Of a DNA stretch of 64,000 nucleotides, positions 17,530-27,298 are shown piece by piece. Below the pieces are notes generated by a model, which saw nothing but the letters and a program-made list of their open reading frames with translations, was not told the DNA's origin and did not search any database. Location: the NCBI GenBank assembly GCA_000814665.1, contig JWIH01000024.1, positions 124,001-188,000 on the forward strand, in the 5' to 3' direction. Positions within the stretch are counted from its first letter, which is position 1. Each line of letters begins with the position of its first letter. A program made the position numbers and the translations under genes. Source of the stretch: Pseudoalteromonas flavipulchra NCIMB 2033 = ATCC BAA-314. GTDB lineage: Bacteria; Pseudomonadota; Gammaproteobacteria; Enterobacterales; Alteromonadaceae.

Positions 17530-19815
17530 ATGAACCAGAGTGTCTTTTATACATTTTTGCAAAGCAGTTTATTACTGTTTTCTTTGTTGCTCACACCACT
17601 TTGTGCAGCGCTACAGATCACCCCAAAACCACTGAGTGCTAGTGTTGGTAATGATCACTTTAACCTTACCCATGACAGTAAAATTACCTTTAACCAGCAG
17701 CAAGCTCAAAGCGTTGCGCAGCAATTAGCGACCTTTTTACGCTCGCCTACGGGCTATCAGTTGCCAGTGTCTCAGGCTGATAGCACAACTAAAAATAGTA
17801 TTGCCTTTAAGATTGTCGATATACCGCTATCTCAAGAGGGATATGCGCTGAGCGTGACGCCTGAAGGGGTTGAAATACAAGCGAATACTGCGACCGGATT
17901 ATTTTGGGGGATGCAGTCACTGCGACAATTACTCCCTGCTGAGATAGAGTCGCGTATGCCCATCAATCAGGCGAATTGGGCAATACCTGCGGTAGAAATA
18001 AAAGATCAGCCCCGATTCTCATACCGTGGCATGCATTTAGATGTAAGTCGGCACTTTTTCGATGTGGCGTTCGTGAAGCGTTATATCGATTGGCTGGCGA
18101 TGCATAAATTCAATGTCTTTCAGTGGCACCTAACCGATGATCAAGGCTGGCGAATCGCCATTGATGCGTACCCTAAACTAACCGAGATTGGGGCAACACG
18201 GCCTCATACCGTGGTTGGCCATACCTATGATTATCAACCATTGTTTGATAATAAAACGGTATCGGGCTTTTATACCAAGGCGCAAATTAAGGACGTGGTT
18301 GAGTACGCGCAGGCGCGACATATTGAAGTGATCCCTGAAATCGATATTCCGGGGCATAGCAGTGCGATGCTTGCCGCATATCCCGAGTTATCTTGCCACC
18401 AGCTAGCAGTAAAGGTACAGCCGCAGTTTGGTATTTTTGAAGATGTGCTATGTCCCCGTGAAGACGTGTTTGCGTTTCTTGGTGTTGTATACAAAGAGGT
18501 TGCCGAGCTATTTCCGAGCCAATATATCCACATTGGTGGCGATGAGGTGATAAAAAAGCAGTGGTTAGAAAGCCCCGAGGTGAAAAAGTTGATGCAACAG
18601 CATCAGTTAACCACACCTGAGCAAGTGCAAAGCTATTTTATTAAACGGGTCGCTAAAATCGTCCAAAATCTTGGCAAAACGGTAATTGGTTGGGATGAAA
18701 TATTAGAAGGAGGGGTGGCGGATGACGCCGTGATCATGTCTTGGCGGGGCACGGAAGGAGGTATTCAAGCTGCAAAAATGGGCCATCAGGTGATCATGAG
18801 TCCTTATCAATATATTTATTTTGATGCCTATCAATCGCGCAATCTTGATGAGCCCAAAGCCATCCACGGGCTTTCAAGTCTAAAAAACGTTTATCAATAT
18901 GAGCCACAGCCCAGCCACTTAAGCGCTGAGCAGCAAGCCTTTATTATTGGTGCGCAAGGTGCACTTTGGACTGAATATATAAAAACACCTCGTCATGCCG
19001 AGTATATGCTGTTTCCGCGCTTGAGTGCGCTGGCCGAAACATTGTGGTCGAATAAAACACAAAAGTCGTGGTCTGATTACAGCCAATATCGTTTACCCGC
19101 GCTTTTAAAACGCTACCAGCAGATGCACCTCAATACCGCTTATAGCAGCCATAAGCCTATTATTTCAAGCGAGATTAATGGGCAGCAGCTTGTCGCCACC
19201 ATTATCTCTGAAATTGCCGGCACGGCTATTTACTATACCTTAGACGGCAGCGAGCCAACGCTACAATCGCAGCAATATCAAAAGCCGCTAGTGATAACTG
19301 ACGAAACGCAGCTTCGCGCCCGCAGTTATGTAAGCGATTTGGGGCAATTGGTAGGCGATGCGCGTTTAACGCTTTCACCTCATTTAGCGCTTGGAAAAGA
19401 AATAACGCTTGCCTCGCTAGCCGCCGAAGGCTCTGCGACTAAGCTGCAGGATGGTCAATTTGCTTATGATCAATTTTACAGCGTTGATGATTATGCGATT
19501 TTTTACGATACCGATCTTGAGGCGGTTATTGACTTAGATGCGTCAACGCAAGTGCAGCAGGTTAAGCTGGGCTTTGACAGCGGGCGACATAGACAACTGC
19601 ACCCGCCAACACATATTCAAGTGCTGGGTTCAAGTGATAAACAGCAGTGGCAAACGTTAGCTGAGGTTAATAATCCGCGTGGGCCCATGTCGGTGTTGTC
19701 GTTTGCTCCTGTAAGTGTGCGCTTTTTAAAGGTGGTGGCCATTAATAGTAAGCAATCTGACGATATTCAAATCCCCAAACTTCCCCTGTATATCGATGAA
19801 ATAGCGGTATATTAA
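17530..19815 (+). CDS. Exported GH20 beta-N-acetylhexosaminidase
   Basis: 761 residues with a signal peptide ending near 'LLTPLCAAL'. A GH20b domain (about 30-155) precedes the TIM barrel (about 156-520) with 'FQWHLTDDQGWRIAI', 'EIDIPGHSSAML' and the catalytic pair D338-E339 in 'HIGGDEVIKKQW'. 'GWDEILEGG' and 'WRGTEGG' follow. After the barrel come a chitobiase-type C-terminal domain ('GTAIYYTLDGSEPT') and an F5/8-type-C-like sheet to the end. It removes terminal GlcNAc or GalNAc from oligosaccharides. It probably acts in the periplasm on what the TonB receptors bring in. Confidence 0.93.
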   Translation: MNQSVFYTFLQSSLLLFSLLLTPLCAALQITPKPLSASVGNDHFNLTHDSKITFNQQQAQSVAQQLATFLRSPTGYQLPVSQADSTTKNSIAFKIVDIPLSQEGYALSVTPEGVEIQANTATGLFWGMQSLRQLLPAEIESRMPINQANWAIPAVEIKDQPRFSYRGMHLDVSRHFFDVAFVKRYIDWLAMHKFNVFQWHLTDDQGWRIAIDAYPKLTEIGATRPHTVVGHTYDYQPLFDNKTVSGFYTKAQIKDVVEYAQARHIEVIPEIDIPGHSSAMLAAYPELSCHQLAVKVQPQFGIFEDVLCPREDVFAFLGVVYKEVAELFPSQYIHIGGDEVIKKQWLESPEVKKLMQQHQLTTPEQVQSYFIKRVAKIVQNLGKTVIGWDEILEGGVADDAVIMSWRGTEGGIQAAKMGHQVIMSPYQYIYFDAYQSRNLDEPKAIHGLSSLKNVYQYEPQPSHLSAEQQAFIIGAQGALWTEYIKTPRHAEYMLFPRLSALAETLWSNKTQKSWSDYSQYRLPALLKRYQQMHLNTAYSSHKPIISSEINGQQLVATIISEIAGTAIYYTLDGSEPTLQSQQYQKPLVITDETQLRARSYVSDLGQLVGDARLTLSPHLALGKEITLASLAAEGSATKLQDGQFAYDQFYSVDDYAIFYDTDLEAVIDLDASTQVQQVKLGFDSGRHRQLHPPTHIQVLGSSDKQQWQTLAEVNNPRGPMSVLSFAPVSVRFLKVVAINSKQSDDIQIPKLPLYIDEIAVY

Positions 19816-19823
19816 TCACACCA

Positions 19824-19851
19824 GCCCTAATACTAAATGCGTAATTAGGGC
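19824..19851 (+). terminator. Hairpin terminator after the first GH20 gene
   Basis: GCCCTAAT and ATTAGGGC form a perfect 8-bp stem with a 12-base loop, followed by ATTATTTAT. The loop is long for a terminator and the T-tract is broken. Confidence 0.5.
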
Positions 19852-19957
19852 ATTATTTATGATTCCATTCCCAACTTCCTCGGCTCAAACGTTTACATAG
19901 ATAGAGTGGCAGCAGTACGCGCTCTATCCGAACAATAACAATATTTTAGGAGCCAAC

Positions 19958-22702
19958 ATGTTTGCAAAAAAACAGATAATTACTGCCTCACTGTCAGGCT
20001 TAGCCTTGTTGACTGCGAGCCACTATAGCGTCGCACATCCTCACCCAGATAACTTAGCATTACGCTGGCAAGTCGTGGACCATGGCATTGGAGAGAATAT
20101 CTTTCTTGGCAGTTTGACGATTACTAATAATGGTCTTGAGCCGTTGGGTGAGTCTGGCTGGGCGCTTTATTTTAGCTCGGTAAGGCCGCCTGCAAGCGTA
20201 CTACCAGACTCAGATCCAAATGGTCAGTATGCGCGCCAGCATATCGCCGCACAGAATCTAAGTTTAGAAAATGCCGATGACGCAAAAAGTGGTGATTACT
20301 TTGTGCTTAAGCCCACAGCGGGTTTTGCCCCCATTCAACCGGGTGAATCTCGTACTATTGAAATCGTTGCACAGTATTGGCAAATGCTGAAAAACGACTC
20401 ACCGTCGGGTTTTCACATTAGCTACAATAATCAAGCGCCTCAAGCTGTGCTGGTGGATGTGATGATGGACCCTAGCGATCCAAAACAAACAAAGCAAGCG
20501 GTTAACGATAATATGCCGGTGCAAACGTCCGCCATCCGATTCGCCGAAAACAGCGCGACGCACATGGCATTGCCGCTGAAAAATCGCTTGGTTCCGCAGC
20601 CCCATTCAGTGGTCACACCGAATGATGAATTCTTAACTTTGATGAGCCAATTAACCAGTATTTCAGCGCCGACTTCATTGACCAAAGAAGCCTCCTTCTT
20701 ACAAACTGCGCTGCGCGATATTCTGAGTGGCACATTTGCGATTAATAGCACTGTGCAAAATGGCCCGAACCTTATCAAGTTGCAGCTAGACCCAAATCTC
20801 GATACCAATCAAGACAATCAGCCGGACTCAAGTGGCTATAAGCTTGAGGTCGATGCATTTTCGGGGATCACCATTACCGGAAGTGACGCCCAAGGGGTGT
20901 TTTATGGCATTCAAACACTTCGTCAAATGATCCCTACCGCTGTGTATAAAACGGCTAAAAACTCAGCCATTTTGTCCGACAATGCCGTACTACCCGCTAG
21001 CACCATTTTGGATGCACCACGGTTTGAATATCGAGGCATGATGCTGGATGTGTCGCGTAATTTCCAAAGCAAAGAAACGGTATTTAAGTTGTTAGACTTA
21101 ATGGCTTTTTACAAGTTAAACAAATTTGAAATTAACCTTGCCAACGATGAAGGTTGGCGACTAGAAATACCCGGTATTCCTGAACTCACGGAGTTTGGGG
21201 CAAAGCGAGGGTATGACCTGAGCGAAAGCACGATGCTGCATACGTTTATGGGAGCTGCCAATGGTTTTGCACCAGGAGATGGGATTGAAAATAAACCCAC
21301 GGATGAAACCGCTGCAAACTTAGGCACCGCGCCTAGTTATCAGGGGTTTGAAATTGCTCAGCAAAATTTTCTCGGTAAAGGCTGGGGCTACTACACGGTG
21401 AATGATTTTAAAGAAATTCTTCAGTATGCCGCTGACCGTCATATCGATGTGATCATTGAATATGATTTTCCAGCCCATGCGCGCGCAGCAATCAAAGCGA
21501 TGGAATATCGCTACAACAAATACAAAGATAGCGACCCAGTTGAAGCAAATCGTTTTAGATTGATTGATCCGCTCGACCAGTCGCAGTATTACACCCCACA
21601 ATTTTATACCGACAACTTTGTGAACCCGGCGCTTGAGAGCACTTTTACTTTCCTCAACCATGTAGTGAGAGAAACACGCGCCATTTATGATGCTGTACCC
21701 GATGCAACATTGACTCGGCTACATGGCGGTGGTGACGAGCTGCCACATTTAGGCCCGAATGAATGGTGGGCGCAATCTCCAGCGGTCGATCTAAACCCAG
21801 CTACGGCGGGCAAAACCGATGCAGAGCTGTTTGACTACTTCTTTTTACGCTGGAAGCAGATAGTCAATCAGCATGGTTTTGATATGGCAACTTGGGGCGA
21901 TGTGTTGTCGCACAATGGTACGGGTAATGTTAGTTACGGTGAGATATTCCCCGTGTTTTGGAATAACGTGTGGGGTTGGGGCAATGAGCATCAGGCCTAC
22001 AAATTTGCGAACCAAGGTCACAAAGTCGTGCTGGCCCATGCGACAAACTTGTATCTTGACCTTGCGTATAACAAACATCCTGATGAAATAGGCTATCACT
22101 GGGCAGGTTACACAGATACCAAAAAGGCGTTTGAATATCGTCCGTTTAATATTTACGCCAATGCTGAACGTGACAAGCTAGGCAATCCAGTGCCGTGGGA
22201 TCCAAAATGGGTGGTACTGAGCGAAGCGGGTAAACAAAATGTTCAAGGTATTCAGGCGCAACTATTTGGCGAAAACCAAAAGTCACCAGAAATTCTTGAT
22301 TATATGACTTTCCCGAAATTACTGGGTGCTGCTGAGCGTGCATGGGTGCAAGATATGCCAGCGCAAGGCGCAGCGACTACTGAGGCTTGGCACACCTTTA
22401 CCAATACCTTAGGACAATACGCTCTACCACTATTGGATTATTACCAAGTGGTCGATATTAATGCTCAAATACCACAGCAGGTAGGGGTAAATTATCGTAT
22501 TCCATTACCTGGAGGCGCGATTGAAGGTGGTAAGTTAATCGTCAATACCCGGTTTGTTGGCATGGCTACGGAGTATTCGATTGACCAAGGCGCAACATGG
22601 CATCGCTATGAAGGGCCTGTGACATTGACCGCGTCATCTAAAGTACAACTCAGAACGGTGAGTGATTCGGGCAAAGTAAGCCGAGTCGCAACGGTTAATT
22701 AA
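19958..22702 (+). CDS. Chitobiase-type GH20 beta-N-acetylhexosaminidase
   Basis: 914 residues with a signal peptide ending near 'HYSVAHPH'. The N-terminal chitobiase carbohydrate-binding sheet (about 30-175) has 'LTITNNGLEPLGESGWALYF'. A GH20b domain (about 190-345) is followed by the TIM barrel with 'KFEINLANDEGWRLEI', 'EYDFPAHARAAI' and catalytic D593-E594 in 'HGGGDELPHLG'. The last 90 residues are the Ig-like CHB_HEX_C domain. The domain order matches Vibrio and Serratia chitobiases, which split chitobiose and higher chitooligosaccharides. AGGAG lies upstream of the ATG. With the other GH20 it forms the enzyme part of the locus. Confidence 0.95.
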   Translation: MFAKKQIITASLSGLALLTASHYSVAHPHPDNLALRWQVVDHGIGENIFLGSLTITNNGLEPLGESGWALYFSSVRPPASVLPDSDPNGQYARQHIAAQNLSLENADDAKSGDYFVLKPTAGFAPIQPGESRTIEIVAQYWQMLKNDSPSGFHISYNNQAPQAVLVDVMMDPSDPKQTKQAVNDNMPVQTSAIRFAENSATHMALPLKNRLVPQPHSVVTPNDEFLTLMSQLTSISAPTSLTKEASFLQTALRDILSGTFAINSTVQNGPNLIKLQLDPNLDTNQDNQPDSSGYKLEVDAFSGITITGSDAQGVFYGIQTLRQMIPTAVYKTAKNSAILSDNAVLPASTILDAPRFEYRGMMLDVSRNFQSKETVFKLLDLMAFYKLNKFEINLANDEGWRLEIPGIPELTEFGAKRGYDLSESTMLHTFMGAANGFAPGDGIENKPTDETAANLGTAPSYQGFEIAQQNFLGKGWGYYTVNDFKEILQYAADRHIDVIIEYDFPAHARAAIKAMEYRYNKYKDSDPVEANRFRLIDPLDQSQYYTPQFYTDNFVNPALESTFTFLNHVVRETRAIYDAVPDATLTRLHGGGDELPHLGPNEWWAQSPAVDLNPATAGKTDAELFDYFFLRWKQIVNQHGFDMATWGDVLSHNGTGNVSYGEIFPVFWNNVWGWGNEHQAYKFANQGHKVVLAHATNLYLDLAYNKHPDEIGYHWAGYTDTKKAFEYRPFNIYANAERDKLGNPVPWDPKWVVLSEAGKQNVQGIQAQLFGENQKSPEILDYMTFPKLLGAAERAWVQDMPAQGAATTEAWHTFTNTLGQYALPLLDYYQVVDINAQIPQQVGVNYRIPLPGGAIEGGKLIVNTRFVGMATEYSIDQGATWHRYEGPVTLTASSKVQLRTVSDSGKVSRVATVN

Positions 22703-22799
22703 GCAAATTGGTTTAAGCAACGCCAGCGAACCTATTAATTTTTGGTTATTTATGGGTTCGCTGCACGCTAACACAAATGGAAGAGTAGGATGCGTATTC

Positions 22800-23375
22800 A
22801 TGCCACCGTTATTATCTTTTAAGCGTAAAGCAGTTGATACCACTAAAGTAGCTGCAAACGATGGCCTTGCACGTCGTCAGCAAGTAGAGGAGTTGTTTTT
22901 AAAACAACAGCAAAAGCTGATCCGTCACATTATGGGCAAAGGATTAGACAAACGTGAGGCGGAAGACGTTGCCCAAGAGGCGTTTGTGAAATTGCTTGGA
23001 CTTGAGCAGGATAATGTCAGCAACTACATCGCCGCGTACTTGTATAAAATTGCAACCAATTTGGCCATTGATAAGCTGCGGCGTAAAGCGCGTAGCCCGT
23101 TTGATGATCGTGAGCACGATAGCGATCAAATGCCACAGCCTTGTGCAAGTGCTAACCCTGAACAAAACCACCACAACCAAGAGCTACTTAAAGAAATGGA
23201 AAAGTCTCTCGCAAGCTTACCCGACAAATGTAGGCTGGCTTTTTTATTGTATAAAATACGTGGTCAAAGCTATGAGGAGATAGCTTTGACCTTACAGATA
23301 TCCCCAAGTATGGTAAGAAAATATGTATTACGTGCAGTTCGTCATTGCTACCAGCAGTTACAGCATGAGCTTTGA
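22800..23375 (+). CDS. ECF (FecI-like) RNA polymerase sigma factor
   Basis: About 191 residues. Region 2 shows 'DKREAEDVAQEAFVKLLGLEQ' and 'YLYKIATNLAIDKLRRKAR' in pieces. Region 4 shows 'LPDKCRLAFLLYKIRGQSYEEIA' and the HTH 'LQISPSMVRKYVLRAVRHC'. The ATG at 22800 follows AAGAGTAGGA. The earlier in-frame ATG at 22752 would add a non-conserved tail. The FecR gene starts 23 bases after the stop and the STN receptor follows, so this is the sigma factor of a cell-surface signalling system. Confidence 0.93.
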   Translation: MPPLLSFKRKAVDTTKVAANDGLARRQQVEELFLKQQQKLIRHIMGKGLDKREAEDVAQEAFVKLLGLEQDNVSNYIAAYLYKIATNLAIDKLRRKARSPFDDREHDSDQMPQPCASANPEQNHHNQELLKEMEKSLASLPDKCRLAFLLYKIRGQSYEEIALTLQISPSMVRKYVLRAVRHCYQQLQHEL

Positions 23376-23398
23376 TCATGAGTGTTAAGGATATAAAC

Positions 23399-24442
23399 AT
23401 GACTCCATTATCTGACGATTTAGCAATAATTGAAGAACAAGCCGCTGATTGGTTATTAGTCTTAGACGAGCAGCAGATCTCACCTCATGACAGCACTCAC
23501 TATCCACAGCCGCTTAACGTGTGGTTAGCTGAAAATCCGCTTCACAGTGATGTGTTCAACAAAATGTTGGAGTTTTGGACGCTTTCAGCCCAACTTGACG
23601 ATGACTATGTTACTCAGCAGCTTGCACAGCTGGATGCACAAAACGCCACGGCTGTAACTGACATTAAGCCACAGTCCAAACGCCGCGCTCAGCCTTGGTA
23701 TCTTGCGATTGCCGCGACTTTGCTGCTGGTTGGCTTGGTAACTTTTATGGCACCGGAGCAGCCACTACAGCAAGCACCTGTTGCCAGTGCGAAGCCAACA
23801 CCAGTCGATACAGTGTACAGCGAGTTCTTTCAAACTAAGGTCAATGAGCACCGCACCATTACCCTTGATGATAATAGTCAGGTTGATTTAGGGGCCAATA
23901 GCCAATTGGCTGTACGCTACAGCAACACTTCAAGAGAACTGCTGTTGTACCAAGGTGAGGCGCTGTTTAGCGTGAGTAAAGACAAACAGCGACCGTTTAT
24001 CGTGCGCTACCAAAACAGCCAAGTCGAGGCGCTAGGCACAGTGTTTAATGTTCGCGCCAATCCGGCTTCAATTAGAGTCGATGTGCTTGAGGGCCGTGTG
24101 GCTGTGACTCAGCAACAAGCCATTAAATTGACCCAAGGGCAAGCGGTAGAAGTCACGCAGCAAGGCGAAGTTACCCGTAGTAAAGCCCAAGGTGAAGCGT
24201 TGACCATGGCGTGGCAAAAAGGCTACTTAGTGTATCAAAACGCAGAATTAGGCAATGTGCTTAATGATGTGTCGCGATATAGCGAAATCAAAGTGAAGTT
24301 AAGCGATCAACGCCTAGCAAAACTGACCTACAATGGCACCTTTTTAACCACTGAAATAGGCGATTGGCTCAATAGTTTAGAAAAAATTTATCCAATCACT
24401 GTGATGCAAAAAGGCGAGGAATACACCCTAATCGCGAATTAG
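23399..24442 (+). CDS. FecR-family anti-sigma / sigma regulator
   Basis: About 347 residues. The N-terminal cytoplasmic part has the DUF4880-like 'EEQAADWLLVLDEQQ'. A single membrane span is at 'YLAIAATLLLVGLVTFM'. The periplasmic FecR domain shows 'EHRTITLDDNSQVDLGANSQLAV', in pieces, and 'ALGTVFNVRANPASIRVDVLEGRVAV', in pieces. A C-terminal STN-like stretch ('LGNVLNDVSRYSEIKVKL') is present. The protein would pass the signal from the STN receptor to the ECF sigma factor. The start at 23399 is chosen for AAGG eight bases ahead. An ATG at 23378 is in frame. Confidence 0.93.
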   Translation: MTPLSDDLAIIEEQAADWLLVLDEQQISPHDSTHYPQPLNVWLAENPLHSDVFNKMLEFWTLSAQLDDDYVTQQLAQLDAQNATAVTDIKPQSKRRAQPWYLAIAATLLLVGLVTFMAPEQPLQQAPVASAKPTPVDTVYSEFFQTKVNEHRTITLDDNSQVDLGANSQLAVRYSNTSRELLLYQGEALFSVSKDKQRPFIVRYQNSQVEALGTVFNVRANPASIRVDVLEGRVAVTQQQAIKLTQGQAVEVTQQGEVTRSKAQGEALTMAWQKGYLVYQNAELGNVLNDVSRYSEIKVKLSDQRLAKLTYNGTFLTTEIGDWLNSLEKIYPITVMQKGEEYTLIAN

Positions 24443-24516
24443 CTAAAAGTGTCATAGCAAAGTCACAATATAAGTGGTACAAAGTTTATACAATAATAAA
24501 GCCATTGATTTAAACT

Positions 24517-27189
24517 ATGTTATTCAAGCTATTAATCCCGCTGTTAGCGTGGTTAATATGGTTTGGTGGCGTTGCATTTGCTACCACGGATCATCAATTT
24601 AACTTGCCTCAAGCGACTTTGCAGCAGCGTTTACTCGATATTGCTGCGCAAAGTGGCTGGCAGTTAAGTGCAGCCGAAATTCCAGATAACATTAGCGTTG
24701 AACAGATAACTGGCCGCTACACCCTCGAACAAGTCTTGCTTACCAGCTTTCAACAAGCTGCCTACGACTTTTCCCTAGACCCAGAGCAGCAGCGTATTTT
24801 TGTGACTCCTAAAAAACTTGAGTCTGCACAACACTTTGAGCGCATTATCGTAACGGGTGTAAGCGGCAAAAACCGTAGCATTTTAAACTCGTCTATTTCA
24901 ATCACTCAGCTTGCAAGTCTACAACTTGAAAAACAAACACCGTATTCCAGTGCAGAAGCGCTTAAGAATATCACCGGCTTTTGGGTTGAAGACTCGGGTG
25001 GCGAAACTAACAATAATGTTGCGCCAAGGGGACTCAGAGGCGGCGAGGGGTTTAGATTTATCAGCCTGATGGAAGATGGGTTGCCCGTGAGCTATGACGG
25101 CATTTGGGGGGACTTTTTTTTACGTCCAGACTTAACCCATCAAGCCATTGAAGCGGTGCGTGGCGGCAGTAGCGGTATTTTTACTGTGAACGGGCCTGCG
25201 GCAATGGTGAACTATATCGGCAGGCGAGGCTCAGAAAATCCTTTTAATTTAGTGAAAGTGAGTCAGGGATTGAGTTATGACTACACTCGTTTTGATGGCG
25301 TGTTTAGCGGAGCGTTGAATGATGAATGGTTTTATACGGTAGGCGGGTTTTATCGTACTTCCGACGGTATTCGGGAGCCGGGTTATCAAAGCGACTTAGG
25401 CGGCCAAGTGAGTGCGCGCCTGAGCTGGTTAACCGATGCATTTGAGCTTGATTTTAGCTATAAACATTTAAACGATAAAACCAGCTTTTACGCGCCTTTA
25501 GTGATGCAAAACAGCGGCGAAATTCGAGAGCTGGCGAGCCTGCCTTATGACGATGGAACGCTACTGAGCGACGATCTCAGGTCTCTCACCTTCTTCACTC
25601 CGGAAGGACGCGTGCAGCGTGACTTAGAAGACGCTCAGCAAACACGCCTAAATAGCTACACTTTACTATTTAATACGCCGCTTTTTGAACACGTTAACCT
25701 GAGCAATCGTACGCGATTTTCAAGCCTAAACAATGATTTGTATACCTTAATGAATTTGGGCAACCAAACCATAGTCGACGCCACAAGCCGATTACAACAC
25801 GCTGATATCAACGAATTTAAACGCCACTTTGCAAATAGCGCATTGCGCCCTCGATACTTACGTTATTCAGATAACACCTTAGTTGCCAACCCTGCAACGC
25901 TTAATGGTAATGGTCTCGTGACCGCTAGTTATCCTTTATATTCACGTTACAAGCAACAGCAGCTGGTAAATCATTTTAGTGTGGACTATCTCGACGCGCA
26001 GTGGTCACTGACCCTCGGCCATATTTACGCTCGAAGTGATTTCGACGAGTTACCACTAGATAAATGGCTTGGCGCGTTACTAACGGATGTAAAGCATCAA
26101 CCAGAACGGCTGGACATCGTACTGGTTGATGGGCAAGAAAATGTGATTGCCAATTTTACCGAGCAAGGTTTTTTATCTTACGCCGGTCCCGTTTATTTAA
26201 GCGGTAGCGGCTTGTCTCAATCACATTCGCTGTATGCCAATATTGACTGGCAGCTCACTGAAAACCTTAGAGTTGATTTGGCACTTCGTAATGAACATCT
26301 GAATCTCACCAGCACGCTACTTGAAGGGGCAAAGTCGTACACATACTCATCAAAGGCCACTTATTCTCACTACCTCCCGGCTACCACTTTACGTGATTCC
26401 TTTACGCAAAATGCGCTCAGTATTGGCGCAAATTACCAAATTGGCGACGCTATGGCGATATTTGCACGTTATTCCGACGCCTTTGAAATGCCACGGCTCA
26501 TTAATTACGGCAATGGCCTCGGGTGGGCTAAAAGTGAAGAAGAGCGCGTACAACAAGATTTTGGTCAACCCATTCGCTTGGCTTTAGGTGAAGTTGGACT
26601 GCGTTATCAAACCGCTGATTGGCAGTTTAGTGGCGCGTTATTTGAGACCAAATTTGATCCGCTCCCGCTCACGGTGTATCGCGGTGCGGCTACGACTCAA
26701 CAAGCCGTTTCAATCAATACCCAAACTCGAGGGTTGGAGTTCGAATTTGACTATCAATATAGTCCAGCTTTGCAATTTAGAGCGATAGGTGTGTGGCAAG
26801 ACGCTGGGTTTTATGGCATTCCTAAGCAATTGCCACAAAGCGAATTTAATGGCAATCAAATAACGCGAACGCCGGAGTTACAACTACGACTGACGCCGGA
26901 ATACAAAGCAGGACCTATTACCGCGGCTATCACCTGGTCGTATGTTGGTAAGCGCTATTCGGATATCGCTAATCGTTTTGCCTTACCTGCCTATCAAACA
27001 TGGGATTTATTTACCGAGTTGGCAATTAATGAACAGCTCAGCGCACAGCTAGAGGTTAAAAACCTCACCAATGCTTTGGGGCTAACTGAGGGCAATCCTA
27101 GGGATGATTTAAGCCACCAAGAGGCCATCTTTTACGCTAGACCCATTTTTGGTCGCACCATCAAACTTTCTTTAAGTTATCAGTTTTAA
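24517..27189 (+). CDS. TonB-dependent receptor with N-terminal STN signalling domain (FecA-like)
   Basis: 890 residues. After the signal peptide an STN domain (about 25-105; 'FNLPQATLQQRLLDIAAQSG') precedes the plug ('ERIIVTGVSG') and barrel, ending 'GRTIKLSLSYQF'. The STN domain contacts FecR in the periplasm when substrate binds. The plug and barrel are paralogous to the receptor at 14915-17443. It sits 75 bases after the FecR gene. By context the inducer is a GlcNAc-type oligosaccharide rather than ferric citrate. That is inference from the two GH20 genes alone. Confidence 0.93.
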   Translation: MLFKLLIPLLAWLIWFGGVAFATTDHQFNLPQATLQQRLLDIAAQSGWQLSAAEIPDNISVEQITGRYTLEQVLLTSFQQAAYDFSLDPEQQRIFVTPKKLESAQHFERIIVTGVSGKNRSILNSSISITQLASLQLEKQTPYSSAEALKNITGFWVEDSGGETNNNVAPRGLRGGEGFRFISLMEDGLPVSYDGIWGDFFLRPDLTHQAIEAVRGGSSGIFTVNGPAAMVNYIGRRGSENPFNLVKVSQGLSYDYTRFDGVFSGALNDEWFYTVGGFYRTSDGIREPGYQSDLGGQVSARLSWLTDAFELDFSYKHLNDKTSFYAPLVMQNSGEIRELASLPYDDGTLLSDDLRSLTFFTPEGRVQRDLEDAQQTRLNSYTLLFNTPLFEHVNLSNRTRFSSLNNDLYTLMNLGNQTIVDATSRLQHADINEFKRHFANSALRPRYLRYSDNTLVANPATLNGNGLVTASYPLYSRYKQQQLVNHFSVDYLDAQWSLTLGHIYARSDFDELPLDKWLGALLTDVKHQPERLDIVLVDGQENVIANFTEQGFLSYAGPVYLSGSGLSQSHSLYANIDWQLTENLRVDLALRNEHLNLTSTLLEGAKSYTYSSKATYSHYLPATTLRDSFTQNALSIGANYQIGDAMAIFARYSDAFEMPRLINYGNGLGWAKSEEERVQQDFGQPIRLALGEVGLRYQTADWQFSGALFETKFDPLPLTVYRGAATTQQAVSINTQTRGLEFEFDYQYSPALQFRAIGVWQDAGFYGIPKQLPQSEFNGNQITRTPELQLRLTPEYKAGPITAAITWSYVGKRYSDIANRFALPAYQTWDLFTELAINEQLSAQLEVKNLTNALGLTEGNPRDDLSHQEAIFYARPIFGRTIKLSLSYQF

Positions 27190-27222
27190 GCGACACCGCT
27201 ATTATTCGAGCAATTCTATTCC

Positions 27223-27253
27223 TTGACTTAAAGTGAACTTGAAGTTGTATGCT
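27223..27253 (+). promoter_or_regulatory. SoxR/MerR-type promoter: 19-bp spacer with overlapping dyad
   Basis: TTGACT at 27223-27228 and TATGCT at 27248-27253 are separated by 19 bases, the long spacing typical of promoters activated by MerR-family proteins. The spacer holds ACTTAAAGTGAACTTGAAGT (27226-27245), which by eye matches 16 of 20 positions of the SoxR box. It lies 45 bases before the cupin gene. Confidence 0.6.
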
Positions 27254-27298
27254 CCTCTTAAGCGAATGACAGTGAACAAACGATAAGAGGTAGAGGCA

